64,000 bases of DNA from Bugulina stolonifera (Eukaryota; Bryozoa; Gymnolaemata; Cheilostomatida; Bugulidae): assembly GCA_935421135.1 (NCBI GenBank), contig OW285190.1, positions 18,858,501 through 18,922,500 of the forward strand, read 5' to 3'. The notes beneath the pieces were generated by a model, which saw nothing but the letters and a program-made list of their open reading frames with translations, made no database searches and had not been told where the DNA came from. The position numbers and the translations under genes were made by a program. Of this stretch, positions 24,487 through 36,893 are shown piece by piece (the stretch's first letter is position 1; each line of letters opens with the position of its first letter).

Positions 24487-24860
24487 CATACCTCAGCTCT
24501 TCCCAACTCTGTCATGGGTAAGTAATAGATACCATACCTCAGCTCTTCCCAACTCTGTCATGGGTAAGCAATGCGTACCATACCTCAGCTCTTACCAACT
24601 CTGTCATGGGTAAGTAATGCATACTATACCTCAGCTCTTACCAACTCTGTCATGGGTAAGTAATGCATACTATACCTCAGCTCTTACCAACTCTGTCATG
24701 GGTAAGTAATGCATACTATACCTCAGCTCTTCCCAACTCTGTCATGGGTAAGTAATGCATACTATACCTCAGCTCTTACCAACTCTGTCATGGGTAAGTA
24801 ATGCATACTATACCTCAGCTCTTACCAACTCTGTCATGGGTAAGTAATGCATACTATCTT
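24487..24860 (+). repeat. Start-codon exon of copy 5 in eight tandem copies (46-bp period)
   Basis: Eight units spaced exactly 46 bases apart. Each contains CCTCAGCTCTT(A/C)CCAACTCTGTC, then ATGG and a consensus splice donor GTAAGT (GTAAGC in unit 2). The ATGs are at 24514, 24560, 24606, 24652, 24698, 24744, 24790 and 24836. In every other family member, exon 1 is exactly ATG plus one base followed by GTAAGT, so the repeated thing is the whole functional start exon with its donor. Unspliced, most units read ATG GGT AAG TAA, a three-codon open frame. Each unit also has a CAG that could act as an acceptor 21 bases before the donor. Confidence 0.85.
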
Positions 24861-27800
24861 TGTTTCAGTTTATGTTACAAGATGTCTTTTAGGCGCTGTA
24901 CAACCGTAGCTGGGTACGGAATATGCAAGGTATGATTAAGTAGAGAAACCGAATTTGGTTATCGTTAGGGAAGCTCCTTATTTTTGCGTGAGTAGCACAA
25001 TGTGAGCTCTTGCTGGGCGGCATCAAACTGACTTACAGTAACTCTAATTAATGTTGAAATTTGTACAATAGATTTTCTATACCTGTTTCTTAGTCTGTAT
25101 TTCAGCTATGCATGTTTAATTACTTCCTTGCCAGTCTCTCACAGAATGGCTTGGATTAGGATTTATGTTACAGTATTAGTTGAATTACTATTTTTATTTT
25201 CAGTGTCTACAAAATATATTATTCTACTCAGCACGATGTTCACGGTTAGCCAATCAAAACGTAAGTCACCATGTGCTCTTTACAAAAATTTCAATATCAG
25301 TCTATGGGCACTTTGTAGAAAAATCACACTTTAGCAGTAAACCTACATGTAGGCTACCTACAATGTACATGTATGATATGAGTTCTATGATTCTATAGAT
25401 AGCCTGCTACTGCTTTGTTACAGTATTATGTCATGTAACAGTATTATATGATCATGTAACAACATTGTATCGTGTTACAGTAATACATGTATGTTATAAT
25501 ACCGTGATACGTTACATTACGTTACAGTACTCTATTAAATCTGGTTACAGGATGTGCAGATGCTCTGGAATCTTTCTTCTGTGAATTCAAAGACATTCTA
25601 GAGAGAGGTGCTTCTGATAGCTGCGTGCGGTAAGTGCTCAACCAGCTGGTACATGTATCAAGGCTCCATTATAGTTAATTGAGCTATTTAGGTGAATGCT
25701 AAAAGGTATTCACGTTGCTTTACCAAATATTTGCTGGTATCTCATTATATACATGTACATGTAACCTCTGCAATCTGTTTTAACCTATAGATGCACAGGT
25801 TCTGTGGCATGAGGAAACAAGCCCCCCCCCCCCCATTCAATACCTGTTACTATTTAATATTGTAGTATTCATATTTACGTGTAGTATTCACTAAATGTAT
25901 TAAGGTTATGTAACTGGGCTTCCCAAAAATAAAATTCCTTTTAACACTATATAGGCATTACTACCTGGAAAGGCATAAGAAAAAAATTGGGAAAGTCAAA
26001 GAAATATTTTTTAAGTTATGGGCCATAGTAATTTTGGGGCTCATTTACTACAGCTCCAATTTTGTGAATGAAATGGCTAGACGGGAAGTCTGTCGTGAAG
26101 GTACTGTAACATAACGCAACATGGTATTATAACATACATGTAATACTGTAACACGATACAATGTTGTTACTTGATAATATAATACATAACTCTGTAATTA
26201 AGCAGTAGTAGGCCAAGTCAAGTCACAAGTTGACTTGACTTGGACGCATGAATGACTTATGACATTGACTTGGTTTCTGCCAAGTCAATGTGGTAGTTAA
26301 AAATTTTGTACTGTCTCAAACGTAGTGCCAGAATTACTACACATACATGTATAGGCTAGTTGTCATAATTGTATAGCAACATACATGCCAAGCTACACCT
26401 TGGCATGATTTTTCATGCATTGGAATGTCTACTAAAAGAAAAAAAGTGATGAAAATTGCAAAGTTTGCCTCCCACTTGAATTGCATTTCGACTTGCAAGT
26501 AGAAGAATTGACTTGGACCCAGCTCTACAGATTAGATTAGCAAATTATTATTTTGTTTCCTCAAATTTGAACGAGTATTTTAAATCTACTTGATTAAGAG
26601 CTTTATTTGAATTATTAAGGATTCGTTTATATGTAGCCCCCATGATGAAAGCTTGCTGAAAATTAATTTGGTTCGATATCTGAGTAATTGCTGCTCTATT
26701 TCGCTGTAGTTTACGCCAAAAGTGAAGTTGCTAATTTTAGTCTCGATGGTGGTTCAAAAAAGGGATTTCCCAGATTTTTTGAAGCATCTACAAAGCTAAA
26801 TAACTAATCAATAACAGGCCCGCTTCTTCATGCTTTAATTGAGCTAAAACTGTTAATAAATTGGCTACTACTGTAAAGTGAAGTGCGATAGTTGACGCCA
26901 AAGTAACGTGAATAACACAACGTAAATTGGCTAAAATCAAGAGAGGATAACTTCACATGATATACGCGCTCCTGCAGTCTAATGCTATCCTACATGTTCC
27001 TAAACACTTAGAGAAACACCTGCACATGCTAGTTTACCTCATGAAAAAGAATTTATTCTACGAATAAGACAAAGCTTGGATAAGGCTTTACATGCAAAAA
27101 GCCAGCGTAAGAAAAAGTTCTAGAAGGCCATTATTTTATTTTATCTTTTCATAACACCAGCCTAGGTAAACATCCATGTATATTTAAGAGTATTATGAAA
27201 TAATTTAACTGAACAATAAATTATTCCAGTAATAGCGAGCAAACTTCATAGTACTGTTTTCGTTCTTTGACCCCCTGTAACGGTGCATCATTTATGACTT
27301 AATGCTAACACTGAAAGACGTCCAGGCCCTTTCAGACATGGTTAATTATGTGAGGGAAATTTTGTAAGAAAATTCAAACCCCAGTTACATAACCTTAAAC
27401 CTTCCATGTTTGTAAGTTGATTTTATATTTACTTTTCAACACTCTGTAGTTATGTTATTTATGGTTTGCAGCGCACGACATGAATTTTTGATGACTGGCC
27501 TGGTCTGCTCAGTCATAGATGACACAAAAGGTAGCTTCCAGCTTGTTCACTTTATAAACCTGTTCGAACGGTATTGTCCGGGGACTGAATTTCCTTTAGA
27601 TGGTAATATCAACAAGACATCAATTTCATTCTATAGCATCAAGTATAAATGTAGTCAATCAGTTATACATGTTGTAATTGTGAATTTAGTGTATACTCAG
27701 GCCCTAGTACTGGCATCACAAATTGTACTGACTATTGTTTATTTGAATTAGCTGTTAAATATTAGTTTCCAGTATGTGGCAGGTTACCTGCCAATGTCTG

Positions 27801-28516
27801 TCTATTCATTGAGTCTGTTTCCTAGTCTAGATACAAAGCTGTGGGCTGCAGAAATATTTCATTCAGTATTTCTAGTACAACAACAGTTAATGTCAAGTAT
27901 TTTAACTTGTTATCCCAGTCACTGCACCTTAATTACAGGTTGTGGGGACATGGCCACTTGCCAGAAAATCTTGTTTAATCAAAGCTCACTGAGACTTAGT
28001 TGGTGAGTAAACAATACCAGTTGTTCATAATTTCTAGAAATTTGGTTATTTTAACAATTTAATGCTTTGTGTAAATCATATTTTTAGTACATTTGCTCTA
28101 CATGTTGTGTAATATTCATGTATGTACATCATTCAATCATTCTTCATTATTTACCAGAAGTCAAACTTCCAAATTACTTTATAACTGCATATGGAATACT
28201 GTACAAAGTCCCTTATTACGGGCCCCAGAAGTGTAGCACTAGGCCATTATTTATACAATCTGTACATGCATGTATACTTGACCATACAGCAATAACATAC
28301 TTAATACTATTTATCAGCTCTCCTGAAGAAATACAAAGAACCGAAAATTGTTACCAAGACTCATCCGACTCAGGCTGTGTACACGCTGCTGTGTGGAGAA
28401 ATGTTCTACTAGACCGGACAGTGCCAAGAGTGTGTGTCAATCTGTTACCTTACTATCAGTACCCCTCACCACCTGTTCCTGCATGTAACATTACTAGTAA
28501 TGGAAGCTCTCAGTAA
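24514..28516 (+). CDS. Copy 5: secreted 12-Cys family protein without the linker exon (177 aa)
   Basis: Exons: 24514-24517 (or one of seven further identical start exons), 25204-25260, 25551-25629, 27472-27602, 27939-28002 and 28318-28516 (TAA). They sum to 534 nt with phases 1-1-2-1-2. The signal peptide is MVSTKYIILLSTMFTVSQS. The 12-Cys domain follows at once (CADALESFFC), since the linker exon present in the other complete members is absent; loss is frame-neutral because that exon is bounded by phase-1 introns. All twelve cysteines are kept, but loops differ: two residues shorter before GCG, two longer before NCYQD, and the CPSG motif of the other members is replaced by CVNL. This is the most diverged member. 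Intron 3 is enlarged by a TTAA-flanked element (25900-27398). A possible polyadenylation signal is AATAAA at 28734-28739. Confidence 0.85.
25900..27398. mobile_element. TTAA-flanked inverted-repeat element in intron 3 of copy 5
   Basis: Both ends carry the same 19-bp inverted repeat including TTAA: TTAAGGTTATGTAACTGGG at the left and its reverse complement at the right. The 1.5-kb interior has no transposase-like frame, so it is non-autonomous or decayed. A second copy of its right 200 bp lies at 31231-31436, also ending at TTAA. TTAA target sites are typical of the piggyBac superfamily, but the terminal bases are not the usual ones, so the class is uncertain. Confidence 0.6.
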
Positions 28517-28992
28517 GGCAGTCACTATAAATTATATTCTCATGACTTTCAGGTTAAACCCTTATGAAAACTTTTATATAATACTAATGCTATATGTTAA
28601 TTAAACCCTGAATGAGGACACTTTCCAAACAAGTAAGATAACTCCCAATTACGTGAACAATTAGTCTAATTTTATATAGAAATCTATCAGCTGTGTTATA
28701 GTGTAATGTACAACTGCATATTCTTACTCTCAAAATAAATTGGGATGCCACAATCAGAATCCTGCCTCACAGTTAGATACATGTACTTTGAACTTGTAGT
28801 ATCAAGTATCAACTCATTTTGTAAGCATATTGTTACTATTAATTATGTGAACAGCTTGTCCCCAACTACAATCTGCTTACAAATGGTCCCATTTGGCTTG
28901 AGGCCAGTACAATAAACCTGATGGTAGAACCTCTTTTGTTCTTTAGAAAACAAAAGGTATTGTTACAAATTTCAGCACAATTGTGTACTTCT

Positions 28993-29050
28993 GAGTTGTC
29001 TTCCCTTTACCAAAACAAAATTGTTTCCTACTTCCTAGGGCAGACAACTC
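28993..29050. repeat. Short hairpin with GAGTTGTCTTCCC ends
   Basis: GAGTTGTCTTCCC and GGGCAGACAACTC form a 13-base inverted pair with one mismatch around about 32 bases. The ends match the termini of the MITE-like elements in copies 1 and 2, suggesting a minimal derivative of the same family. Confidence 0.45.
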
Positions 29051-31230
29051 CAGCAACGATAGTGTGCTGAGGCGTATAATTTCTATTTCATGTTACACAT
29101 TAGGTTTAAAAGTGAATGTCATTAGAACACATGTAAATATAGTTGTTCCATTATAAGTTTATAAACACTGCTTGCAATTCACTTTTTTTATTGAAGGGGA
29201 AACAATTAGAAAGAAAGAGAGAGAGAATGGGAGAGAGGGTAGCTTATTTCTATTAAGCATATGTAACTTAAAGTTTGGCCCAGCGATGTTAAGGTACAAA
29301 TGTATCGGTAATATCGTGGCAGAGCGCCGGAACATAATGCTAAATACGTGACACTCAATGAATTATACATGTATGTCTACTGCAATGAAAGTAAATCATG
29401 ACGGGCTATGCCACCAACATTGAATGCACATCCTGTAAATCATCACCCTAGCGACAAGAAACTCTAACATTCAAGCATAAAACAACTAGTTCCTCCCACC
29501 AACCAGTGGTTTGAGCTAAAATGACTAGCCAGGATGTTGATGGGTTCCCAACCTGATGGTGGGAAATAGATTCTACTGACTGACTACTTCCATGGTGCAT
29601 AAACATATAAATTATGTCAATTATAGCATTTAGATTAGAATCATTAGCACAAGCAGTTCTGTTATGTTACTCTACGTTAAATACTGTAAGAAATCTGCCT
29701 AATTAAATCTGCACTCTATACCACATTCTTCAGCTTATATGAAGGAGAAAAAGTTTAAAGGGCTACAGAAATGATAATATTTTGTTTGGTATATCTAAAC
29801 TTTAAGCCCTGAGGCTGCTATATTCACTTTATTAAAACTCTGAAAATAATTTGGGCTGGGATATGACAGCATATAAAATTATCATGAAAAGTGGGTTCTG
29901 GAAAAGGAAGTCCCAAGTTACAGGGGTGTTGTTCACATCCTGTATGACGTGTGAAGGCCCATAGCTTGGCTCTCTAGTTATAGCCCTGTGTAGGGGAGTT
30001 ACCAGCTGCCCTATACTTACACTACAATCTCACAGCTATGAGCTTTCTGTGATTATTTGGCTTATGTAATCCTATGGTTTTCTCAATAATATGACCAGCC
30101 ATTGAATGATACAGTATAATCAGGGACTATTACAGCAAGCAAAGGAAGCTGTGAGTGAGGATATTGAGAAAAAAAATCCTATAGTTGCTGACCAAAGCTT
30201 GTTGAGGGCTAATGACTATGTTGTAGCAATATAATACTTATGCAGATATTGTTAGTATAATATATGTATACATGCAAAATAATTTTCATATTTAAATTAC
30301 AAGTGGTAATATAAGATGCATGTAATAATTATTATATAGACCTACATGTACATCCAGACCTGTTTGAGATTATAAATATGTTCAGCCATGTTACTTATTA
30401 ATACAAATCATGTACATGTAGGTACAGATATACAGTAGTACTTGCATGAAAATATAGAGTAGATACTATATACATTTTGTAGTATATACTAGATAGACTA
30501 TAATATGTTATATTACACTGAATTATAAACACAGTATATACATATAGTATAACTACATGCATATAATAACATTATACTGCGTTATGGTCTAATACAGTAT
30601 CAGTATGTACATGTACTACAATGTGCATGCATTGTATTACTGTACATTAAAATGAACTGCACTCTAATACAAATAAATATTTCATTGGAGGGATAGGAAG
30701 TAATGCAACAGTTATTCAAGCCGATAGAGAGTGGTGTAAGTGTGGCATACATCATTTGGGGCCACATGCTGTAGTAAGCAAATGCACATAAAACAAGAAA
30801 ACATGGCAGAACTGAGTTACTCTGTTGTAACAAGCAAAATTTTACCAAAGACACAGTGATTAACTAGATCCAAGTTTCTGTTTGAAGCCTAGACTTGAAA
30901 TAGCAGATTAGATGAAGACATTGGGTACTGCTGGCATTAATTCCCACCCATTACCTATGCTGGAATTTCAGCTAAATTAACCACACTAATTTAATTGGCT
31001 AGGCTTTGTTATGTAACAACTTCCATTTTGTTTCCACAGTTACAGAGTAAACAAAGTTTACATCCTTTGTAATTCAATATGGCAGAATGAGGGCTTGCAG
31101 TGTTTTCCATTTGCATAAAACAAACAAACTGATTATGTTATATGGATTTTTGTTGCATATATTGAAAAATAATAACCTATGTAACATAATTGCTACATGA
31201 AAAGACATGGTTTCAGTAGTACTTTAACAA

Positions 31231-31436
31231 TATTATGCAATAATTTAACTGAAAAATAAATTATTCTAGTAACAGCAGGCAAACTTCATAGTGCTGTTTT
31301 CGGTCTTTGACCCCCTGTAACGTTGCGTCATGTGACTTAATGCTAACACTGAAAGCTGTCCAGGCCCTTTCAGACATGGTTAAATATGTGGGAAAAATTT
31401 CGAAAGAAAATTCAGACCCCAGTTACATAACCTTAA
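31231..31436. mobile_element. Right-end fragment of the TTAA-flanked element
   Basis: About 200 bases closely match 27191-27398, ending in the same CCCCAGTTACATAACCTTAA terminus. No left end was found nearby, so it is a truncated copy. Confidence 0.6.
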
Positions 31437-32504
31437 TGCTAGGCTTCTCTTTTGGTATAATAATATTGTGTTTAAAAATACTTATCAAAATTAACCAATT
31501 AAAATAAAACAGTTTATGAAGCGGACTCAGCAAGAACTTGTCAAACCAATGAACAAAAGATTAAACAGGATAATCTGAGAGGATAGTCTAAGATAAGGCA
31601 ACAGGCAAAATAGAGAGGATAACTCCTACTCAACTAATAATATGTCTAACAGACTCTAATGCATACGAGGAGTTCCATAGAAATTTTCAAATATAATAGT
31701 ACTATGACTATAGCCATTTTAAGGTGAACTTATTGCTGCATTGGATCAATAGCCAAGTACAACGTTATCAAAGACCTGGAACTCAGTAAGACTTACTGCA
31801 TTACGGTTTCCATGGAGACAGCAGAGTTCAAAGTCTAATATTCCATTAGATGCCAAAGTAATTTACTATTAGAATTATAATCTACTTATTTGTGCCAAAT
31901 TAATGTTTAATCAGAGTTGATACATTACAAGTATTTACCTATTGCATTTATAATTATCTCACAGCTTTGCATTGGCATCATTTTGCAATTATAATTGTTA
32001 TATATACATGTAGGTTCACACTACTATTTAATAGGGACCTGACTGCATAATGCGCAGCATTTATATGAAGAGTGTTGTATGCTAGGAGTCAAATGTGTGC
32101 TATCAATTTGAAGGGCAGTGTTTCAGAGTGGAATAACAAGTACCCATTCTTTATCCTACTGATATGATAATTTTATTTAGCTGCTACATAGCTACATAAA
32201 GTTATTTACTCATGAGCAATATTAAATGCTGCAATATAAATATGCGCCTTACTATTATTATAGTATTCAAATAGCAATTGTTGCAGGTTTAATAACAGAA
32301 ATATTTCATGAATATAAAACTCTGAAGCAGCCACGGTAACATAAAACTGACATAGTACAGCTAACAGAAAATAAATGCCAAAACCTATCTTAGATGATAA
32401 ACATACAACATTGACTTTTTAATCCGAAGGTAATAGTAATAACTTCGATTGACACAGTCAGCCAAACCGCTTGCAATTATGAGTGGTTATACAGCGTCAC
32501 TCAG

Positions 32505-35500
32505 TTATCGGTGGTAACAATATCTTGGTACAACTGGTCGTCTTGGGTTATAGACACCAGACGGGCATAGGCGTGGTACTGTTTGATATATGAGGAACTT
32601 CCTGTAATCTTTAGCTAACTCACACCCATTCCACACAACATGGTCGTAGCAATGTTCTGCATTATCGGCCATTGAACTAAAATATAAACAGTATTAAAAT
32701 GTGCAATATAGGCGTCATTGTTATAACCTCCAGTCTAGCTGTATTGTTACAAATGATGTTACATGTATGTTCAAGTTCAAAAAATTTTACCCAACAAACC
32801 ATCCTCTCTTTAACAGAAAAATTCTTAATACCTCCTCTAGACCATCCGGTACAAAAGAAAAAATTAAATCCCCAAGATGCCGAACTAAATTAAGATCTAG
32901 TAGTTTTTTTACATATTTTATCACATATTTTGACAACAATTTTAAATACGTATTATAATATTATAACAATTATAATTATAATAATTATATAATATAGTAT
33001 ACTATAATTGTAACATTTCAATTTCAACATCTCACGATAGAATCTAAATCTAAAAATCTATCAACATTTTTGTATATTATGCTTTGGTTAGTAGCCAGTT
33101 TCACATGTACAAAAGTACAACTGAAGCTCAAGTCAATGAGACACACAATAATAGAAGTCGACGACCTTGAATGCATAGCCTTGTTTCTGTAATGTAACAT
33201 ACAGGTGTGGAACCTGGGCTTGAGTGAGTGAAACAGGGTCTAGTTTCATCAGAGCTATACCATGTAGCAGTTAATTCATTAGGACTTGAAATTTGGTTCA
33301 ATGTGTTACTTGCAAGTGCCTATTACTGATGAAAATATAGTCGCTATATTATGGTAAATTATTTCAGATAATAAAAGTGTCGATGCAGCTTAGCTGTATC
33401 TTTTAAAGTGGTCAAACACGGAATGTAAACTAGTACAATGCAAGGCATGTATGACGGATTATACGGCTGTAGAGATGAAGACAGCAGACATATTATCATA
33501 CATGCATTTGTAGGTCTTAACATCACTTACCATGAGAGGGTATCTTCTTCTTTACTAACTATGCTGTGGAAACACTGTATTGTTCCGCCACATCCTACAA
33601 GTATTTATTGTAAACCAAATACAAATATTTCATATAAATTCACCACTGTAAGACACGCAAACTTCCATAAATCTATGAAAATCCGCCATAGCCCGCTAAA
33701 AGTACTCTAAATAATACACATATCGAGTATATACAAACCGACCTGGGTCGCAAATTAAAATCTTAAGAGCGCCGTCGGACCTAGGCCAAAAGGGCTATTG
33801 ACCTGGCAGCTCTAGTTCATTGGTACACCCAGGTTTCTAGCACGAAAATAAGGATTTTGCTGTGTGTTCGGGACTCTGTGACAGGAGTGGGCTGGAAAAT
33901 CCTTGAGCATGTTGGCTACGCTTGAAATTTAGGTCTTGAAGTAATGTAATGTAATACCCATCTAGTTACCGTAGTATAAAGTTCCACACTTGTCATTACA
34001 TTGCTGTACATGTACATGTAGTAAGGTTCAACTCACATACGTTGTATACAGTTGATAATTTTGAGTTTTTCGCCTAAAATCCCAGACAAAATAAAAGGCT
34101 ATATATATAATTCTCATTACTATACAGTATACTGAACATAATAATTTGATTATGATTACCCTTGGATGGGAATTCAACATCTGTTCCACCGCAGTGTTCC
34201 AAATAGAGACTGAGGAAACGTCTGTGCTGGAACATTCTCTTTACAGGGTTCCTCACGTTACAATAAGTTATGGCATCAAGGTACAAGTACCTCGCCCTGG
34301 AAGGGACAGAACAAAAGCTAAGCACCACGTTTTCTTATATATACATCATTGATGCTGGGTTCAATGACTATTCTGCAGGAATGTTGGCTCAATCTGTTTA
34401 CGTTTATGACAGATGCAGATCAACCCATCTAGGGTATGACCGCTTGGTTATTCATTGGAGGAACACCAACCAAACAGAGTTATCGCTAAATAATACTTTT
34501 TAACCTGTATACATACGTACAAATGTCAATGTAGTTATACATGTATTACATTCATATTTGGTATTTGAACACCAACCTCTTGCAACTTGCTTCAGTTTCT
34601 TTCATCACAGCATTTTCGAACTGACAGAACACGTGGAATAAGTTGTCTTCACATGCTATAAGTAGAAGATATTACTACAACCTACCAAGATATTTGGGTG
34701 GAGCATTCAAGTATTAAGACAATGTATTGAAATGATCACATTGCAGAGATATCATATTAGTTTTTTAGAATTTGTTTGAACAAATAAAATATACAAAAAC
34801 TGTATGGTTATACAGTATAAATTGCGTGTACATGTACCTGTATGTGCACGTACATGTAGATATATGCAGACAAATTCACTATAAGTAAGTATATTGGGAG
34901 TTTGGCCATATTTTCCATATTAGAATGATACTTATGCAAGGAATTTGTCTATTGAGCAGTCAGAAACTTGTTTCACATCCATGAAAATATCAGTCCTTGA
35001 CCGGGGTTTAAATCCGGGGCCTCTACGGCACCTAATCAACTAGCGCAATCAACAGAACACATTGCCACCACCACTACCTATATTATAGTAAGGTAGCCAT
35101 AATACAAGGGGTACCTTGTGTACAGTTGGCTCAGAGCGTATCTACTGCTAACCAGCAAATCTTCCTTTTATAAGGTTGCTGAGCTGGTGTAGTGGTAGCA
35201 TGTTCTGTGCACTGTGCTAGGCAATTAGGTGCTGTAGAGGTCCCAGGTTTAAACCCCAGTCAAGGACTGGTGTTTTCACTGAATGTGAAACAAGTCTCTG
35301 GTAGCTCAATAGACTAATTCCTTGCACAAAAACAGCATACCTGTAATTATAAGTAAGTATATTAGTGTGAAAAGATGCACTCACTGTAGTAATGGCGATG
35401 GTGAGGGTAGTGGTAAGGGTGGTGAGAGGGGCGGCGTCTGTAAGGCTGGTGATGGTATGGTTGATAATAATCGTAATCACCTATATCACTGGTCACACCT

Positions 35501-36810
35501 GCCATTCCAGAGAATTATAACTTGACATACACATATAAAGATTATTTTTTATTCCAAAGAAGCGACTACATTAAACAAATTTCAAATAAGACCTTTTTAA
35601 CCTTAGATTAGGCATCTCATGGATTATACCACATGCAAATTATTTTGCCGCAGTTACATGCAATCTTACATAATATGAACTCTCACTAATGCTCATAGCC
35701 CACAACATTGCACTAGACCAGTACGCTTATTGCAGATGGAATTACTAAGACTCGTTAGCAAAAATAGGAACCCACTGACAACAAATACCCAACACTGGAC
35801 AAAAAGTGCACCAACGTTACTGACATCCTGCCTTTGCTTTCACTCACTCAATACCTAACGGGCATCCTGAAAAATGTTTTGAACCATAACATAGGCCTAC
35901 CTACCACCTTATATCAAGAATTATTCAAGAACAACATTACTGACGACATATTTTAGATACCCAGAGTAGCTCCTTCACGTGCAACTCAACCAATCTCTTC
36001 ATCACAAACACTTTTAACCCTCTTCCTTAGCAATTTACTACTAAAATCCTATCTACTAACTCAGTTATGACAGCAAATAATTTAATCTTTTTTAAATGTT
36101 ACACTTTTGTAAATATATATCACTTTTTTATCTTTAGCTATATTATTTTATTCTTGTTACCAGTATGTGGCACTTATAAAACAAATGCAAATGCAAATAT
36201 TGTACAAAAATAGTTTTTCAACTCAAGCCTACTTCTGAGCATGAAGGGAAATGTAATTGGATGGCTGAAAGCTGAGTTCTTAAATCTACCCACCTGCTAT
36301 AGCTAGCACAACACCACAGATTGGTAGCAGAATCCTTAGACCTATGGCAATGAAAAATCAAAATAAGCGTGTTAAAACATTGATTATATACATTGTAATA
36401 TCACCACATGTAGTCTTCAACCTCACAGTCGAACATAAAAATAATATCAGATGATGGCTTAATAATGCAAAAACACTGTGCAATTTCTGGGAAAAAAATA
36501 GCCTGTGATTCATCAACTACATGTACGTTGATACTTTGCGGTATGTATACGATAAAGTTTTGAAATATAGATAAAGTTGAAAGTGCGCTATTAAGACAAT
36601 GAGATCTAAAAGTGATATAATATTTCATGCCATTATTTAAGATGTGAACAATGCCGACAAGCTTACCACTATCTAAGTTTAAAAATAATAAAAATGTGCT
36701 TTACTAAACATTATGTTAAAGTGTTTCCCAGCCAACGCACACACTCTGCATACCTAATACAAGTTTGTATCTTATATTTAAGCTGCCAATGCTGAACACT
36801 ACTTACCCAT
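32505..36810 (-). CDS. Copy 6: secreted 12-Cys family protein with a His/Tyr-rich linker (205 aa)
   Basis: On the - strand the exons are 36810-36807, 36341-36294, 35498-35385, 34655-34577, 34296-34160, 33594-33531 and 32676-32505 (TAA). The sum is 618 nt, all GT-AG, phases 1-1-1-2-1-2. The signal peptide is MGLRILLPICGVVLAIA. Exon 3 encodes a 38-residue linker dominated by His, Tyr, Pro and Arg, with no cysteine (GVTSD replaces GVCSA of other members). The domain then runs from TCEDNLFHVFC to the end, with all twelve cysteines at standard spacing, EFPSKG before GCG, and CPSGVYN in the last exon. Intron 3 holds an inverted SINE pair. The His-rich linker could bind metal ions or be pH-sensitive; that is speculation from composition only. 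Confidence 0.88.
33730..33960 (+). mobile_element. Possible SINE/LINE 3' end in intron 5 of copy 6
   Basis: A GC-richer block within an AT-rich intron, ending in a short AATGT-type tail (GAAGTAATGTAATGTAAT). The composition contrast and simple-repeat tail suggest a retroposed element, but no clear A/B box or related copy was identified in this window. Confidence 0.25.
34945..35075 (-). mobile_element. tRNA-derived SINE (left arm), intron 3 of copy 6
   Basis: Same SINE family as 1012-1170 (GAGCAGTCAGAAACTTG, CAGTCCTTGACCGGGGTTTAAATCCGG on the + strand), inverted relative to 35163-35325. Confidence 0.65.
35163..35325 (+). mobile_element. tRNA-derived SINE (right arm), intron 3 of copy 6
   Basis: The clearest copy of the SINE: A-box region CTGGTGTAGTGGTAGCATG, B-box-like AGGTTTAAACC, then the CAGTCAAGGACTGG tail. 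It faces 34945-35075, repeating the inverted arrangement seen in copies 1 and 2 at an unrelated intron. Confidence 0.7.
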
Positions 36811-36883
36811 AGTGATGTCAGTCTTCTACTGTACTGAATGAAGTGTATTAATGGTTCAGTGAGCCGATCTCTTCTTGCAGTCA

Positions 36884-36893
36884 TTTATATATA
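36884..36893 (-). promoter_or_regulatory. TATA box of copy 6
   Basis: On the - strand TATATATAAA, about 75-80 bases before the ATG at 36810. Confidence 0.7.

Larger units (their letters stand above)
28517..32504. other. Tail-to-tail spacer between copies 5 and 6
   Basis: No gene recognised. It contains the 3' UTR of copy 5, a short hairpin with GAGTTGTCTTCCC/GGGCAGACAACTC ends (28993-29050), and a fragment of the TTAA element (31231-31436). The rest is AT-rich sequence with no structure I can identify. Confidence 0.55.

Noticed and set aside
24487..24860. CRISPR-like regular repeat array
   Set aside because: The units are contiguous without unique spacers, the genome is eukaryotic, and each unit is recognisably the start exon of copy 5.
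24869..24931. Possible exon 2 of copy 5 between a TTTCAG acceptor and a GTATG donor
   Set aside because: Joined to ATGG it meets a stop after 13 codons and does not encode a signal peptide; the exon at 25204-25260 fits in phase and composition.
28118..28317. N-terminal part of a 132-residue frame running into the last exon of copy 5
   Set aside because: This part is intron 5; the coding exon begins after the CAG at 28315-28317, as shown by alignment with the paralogues.
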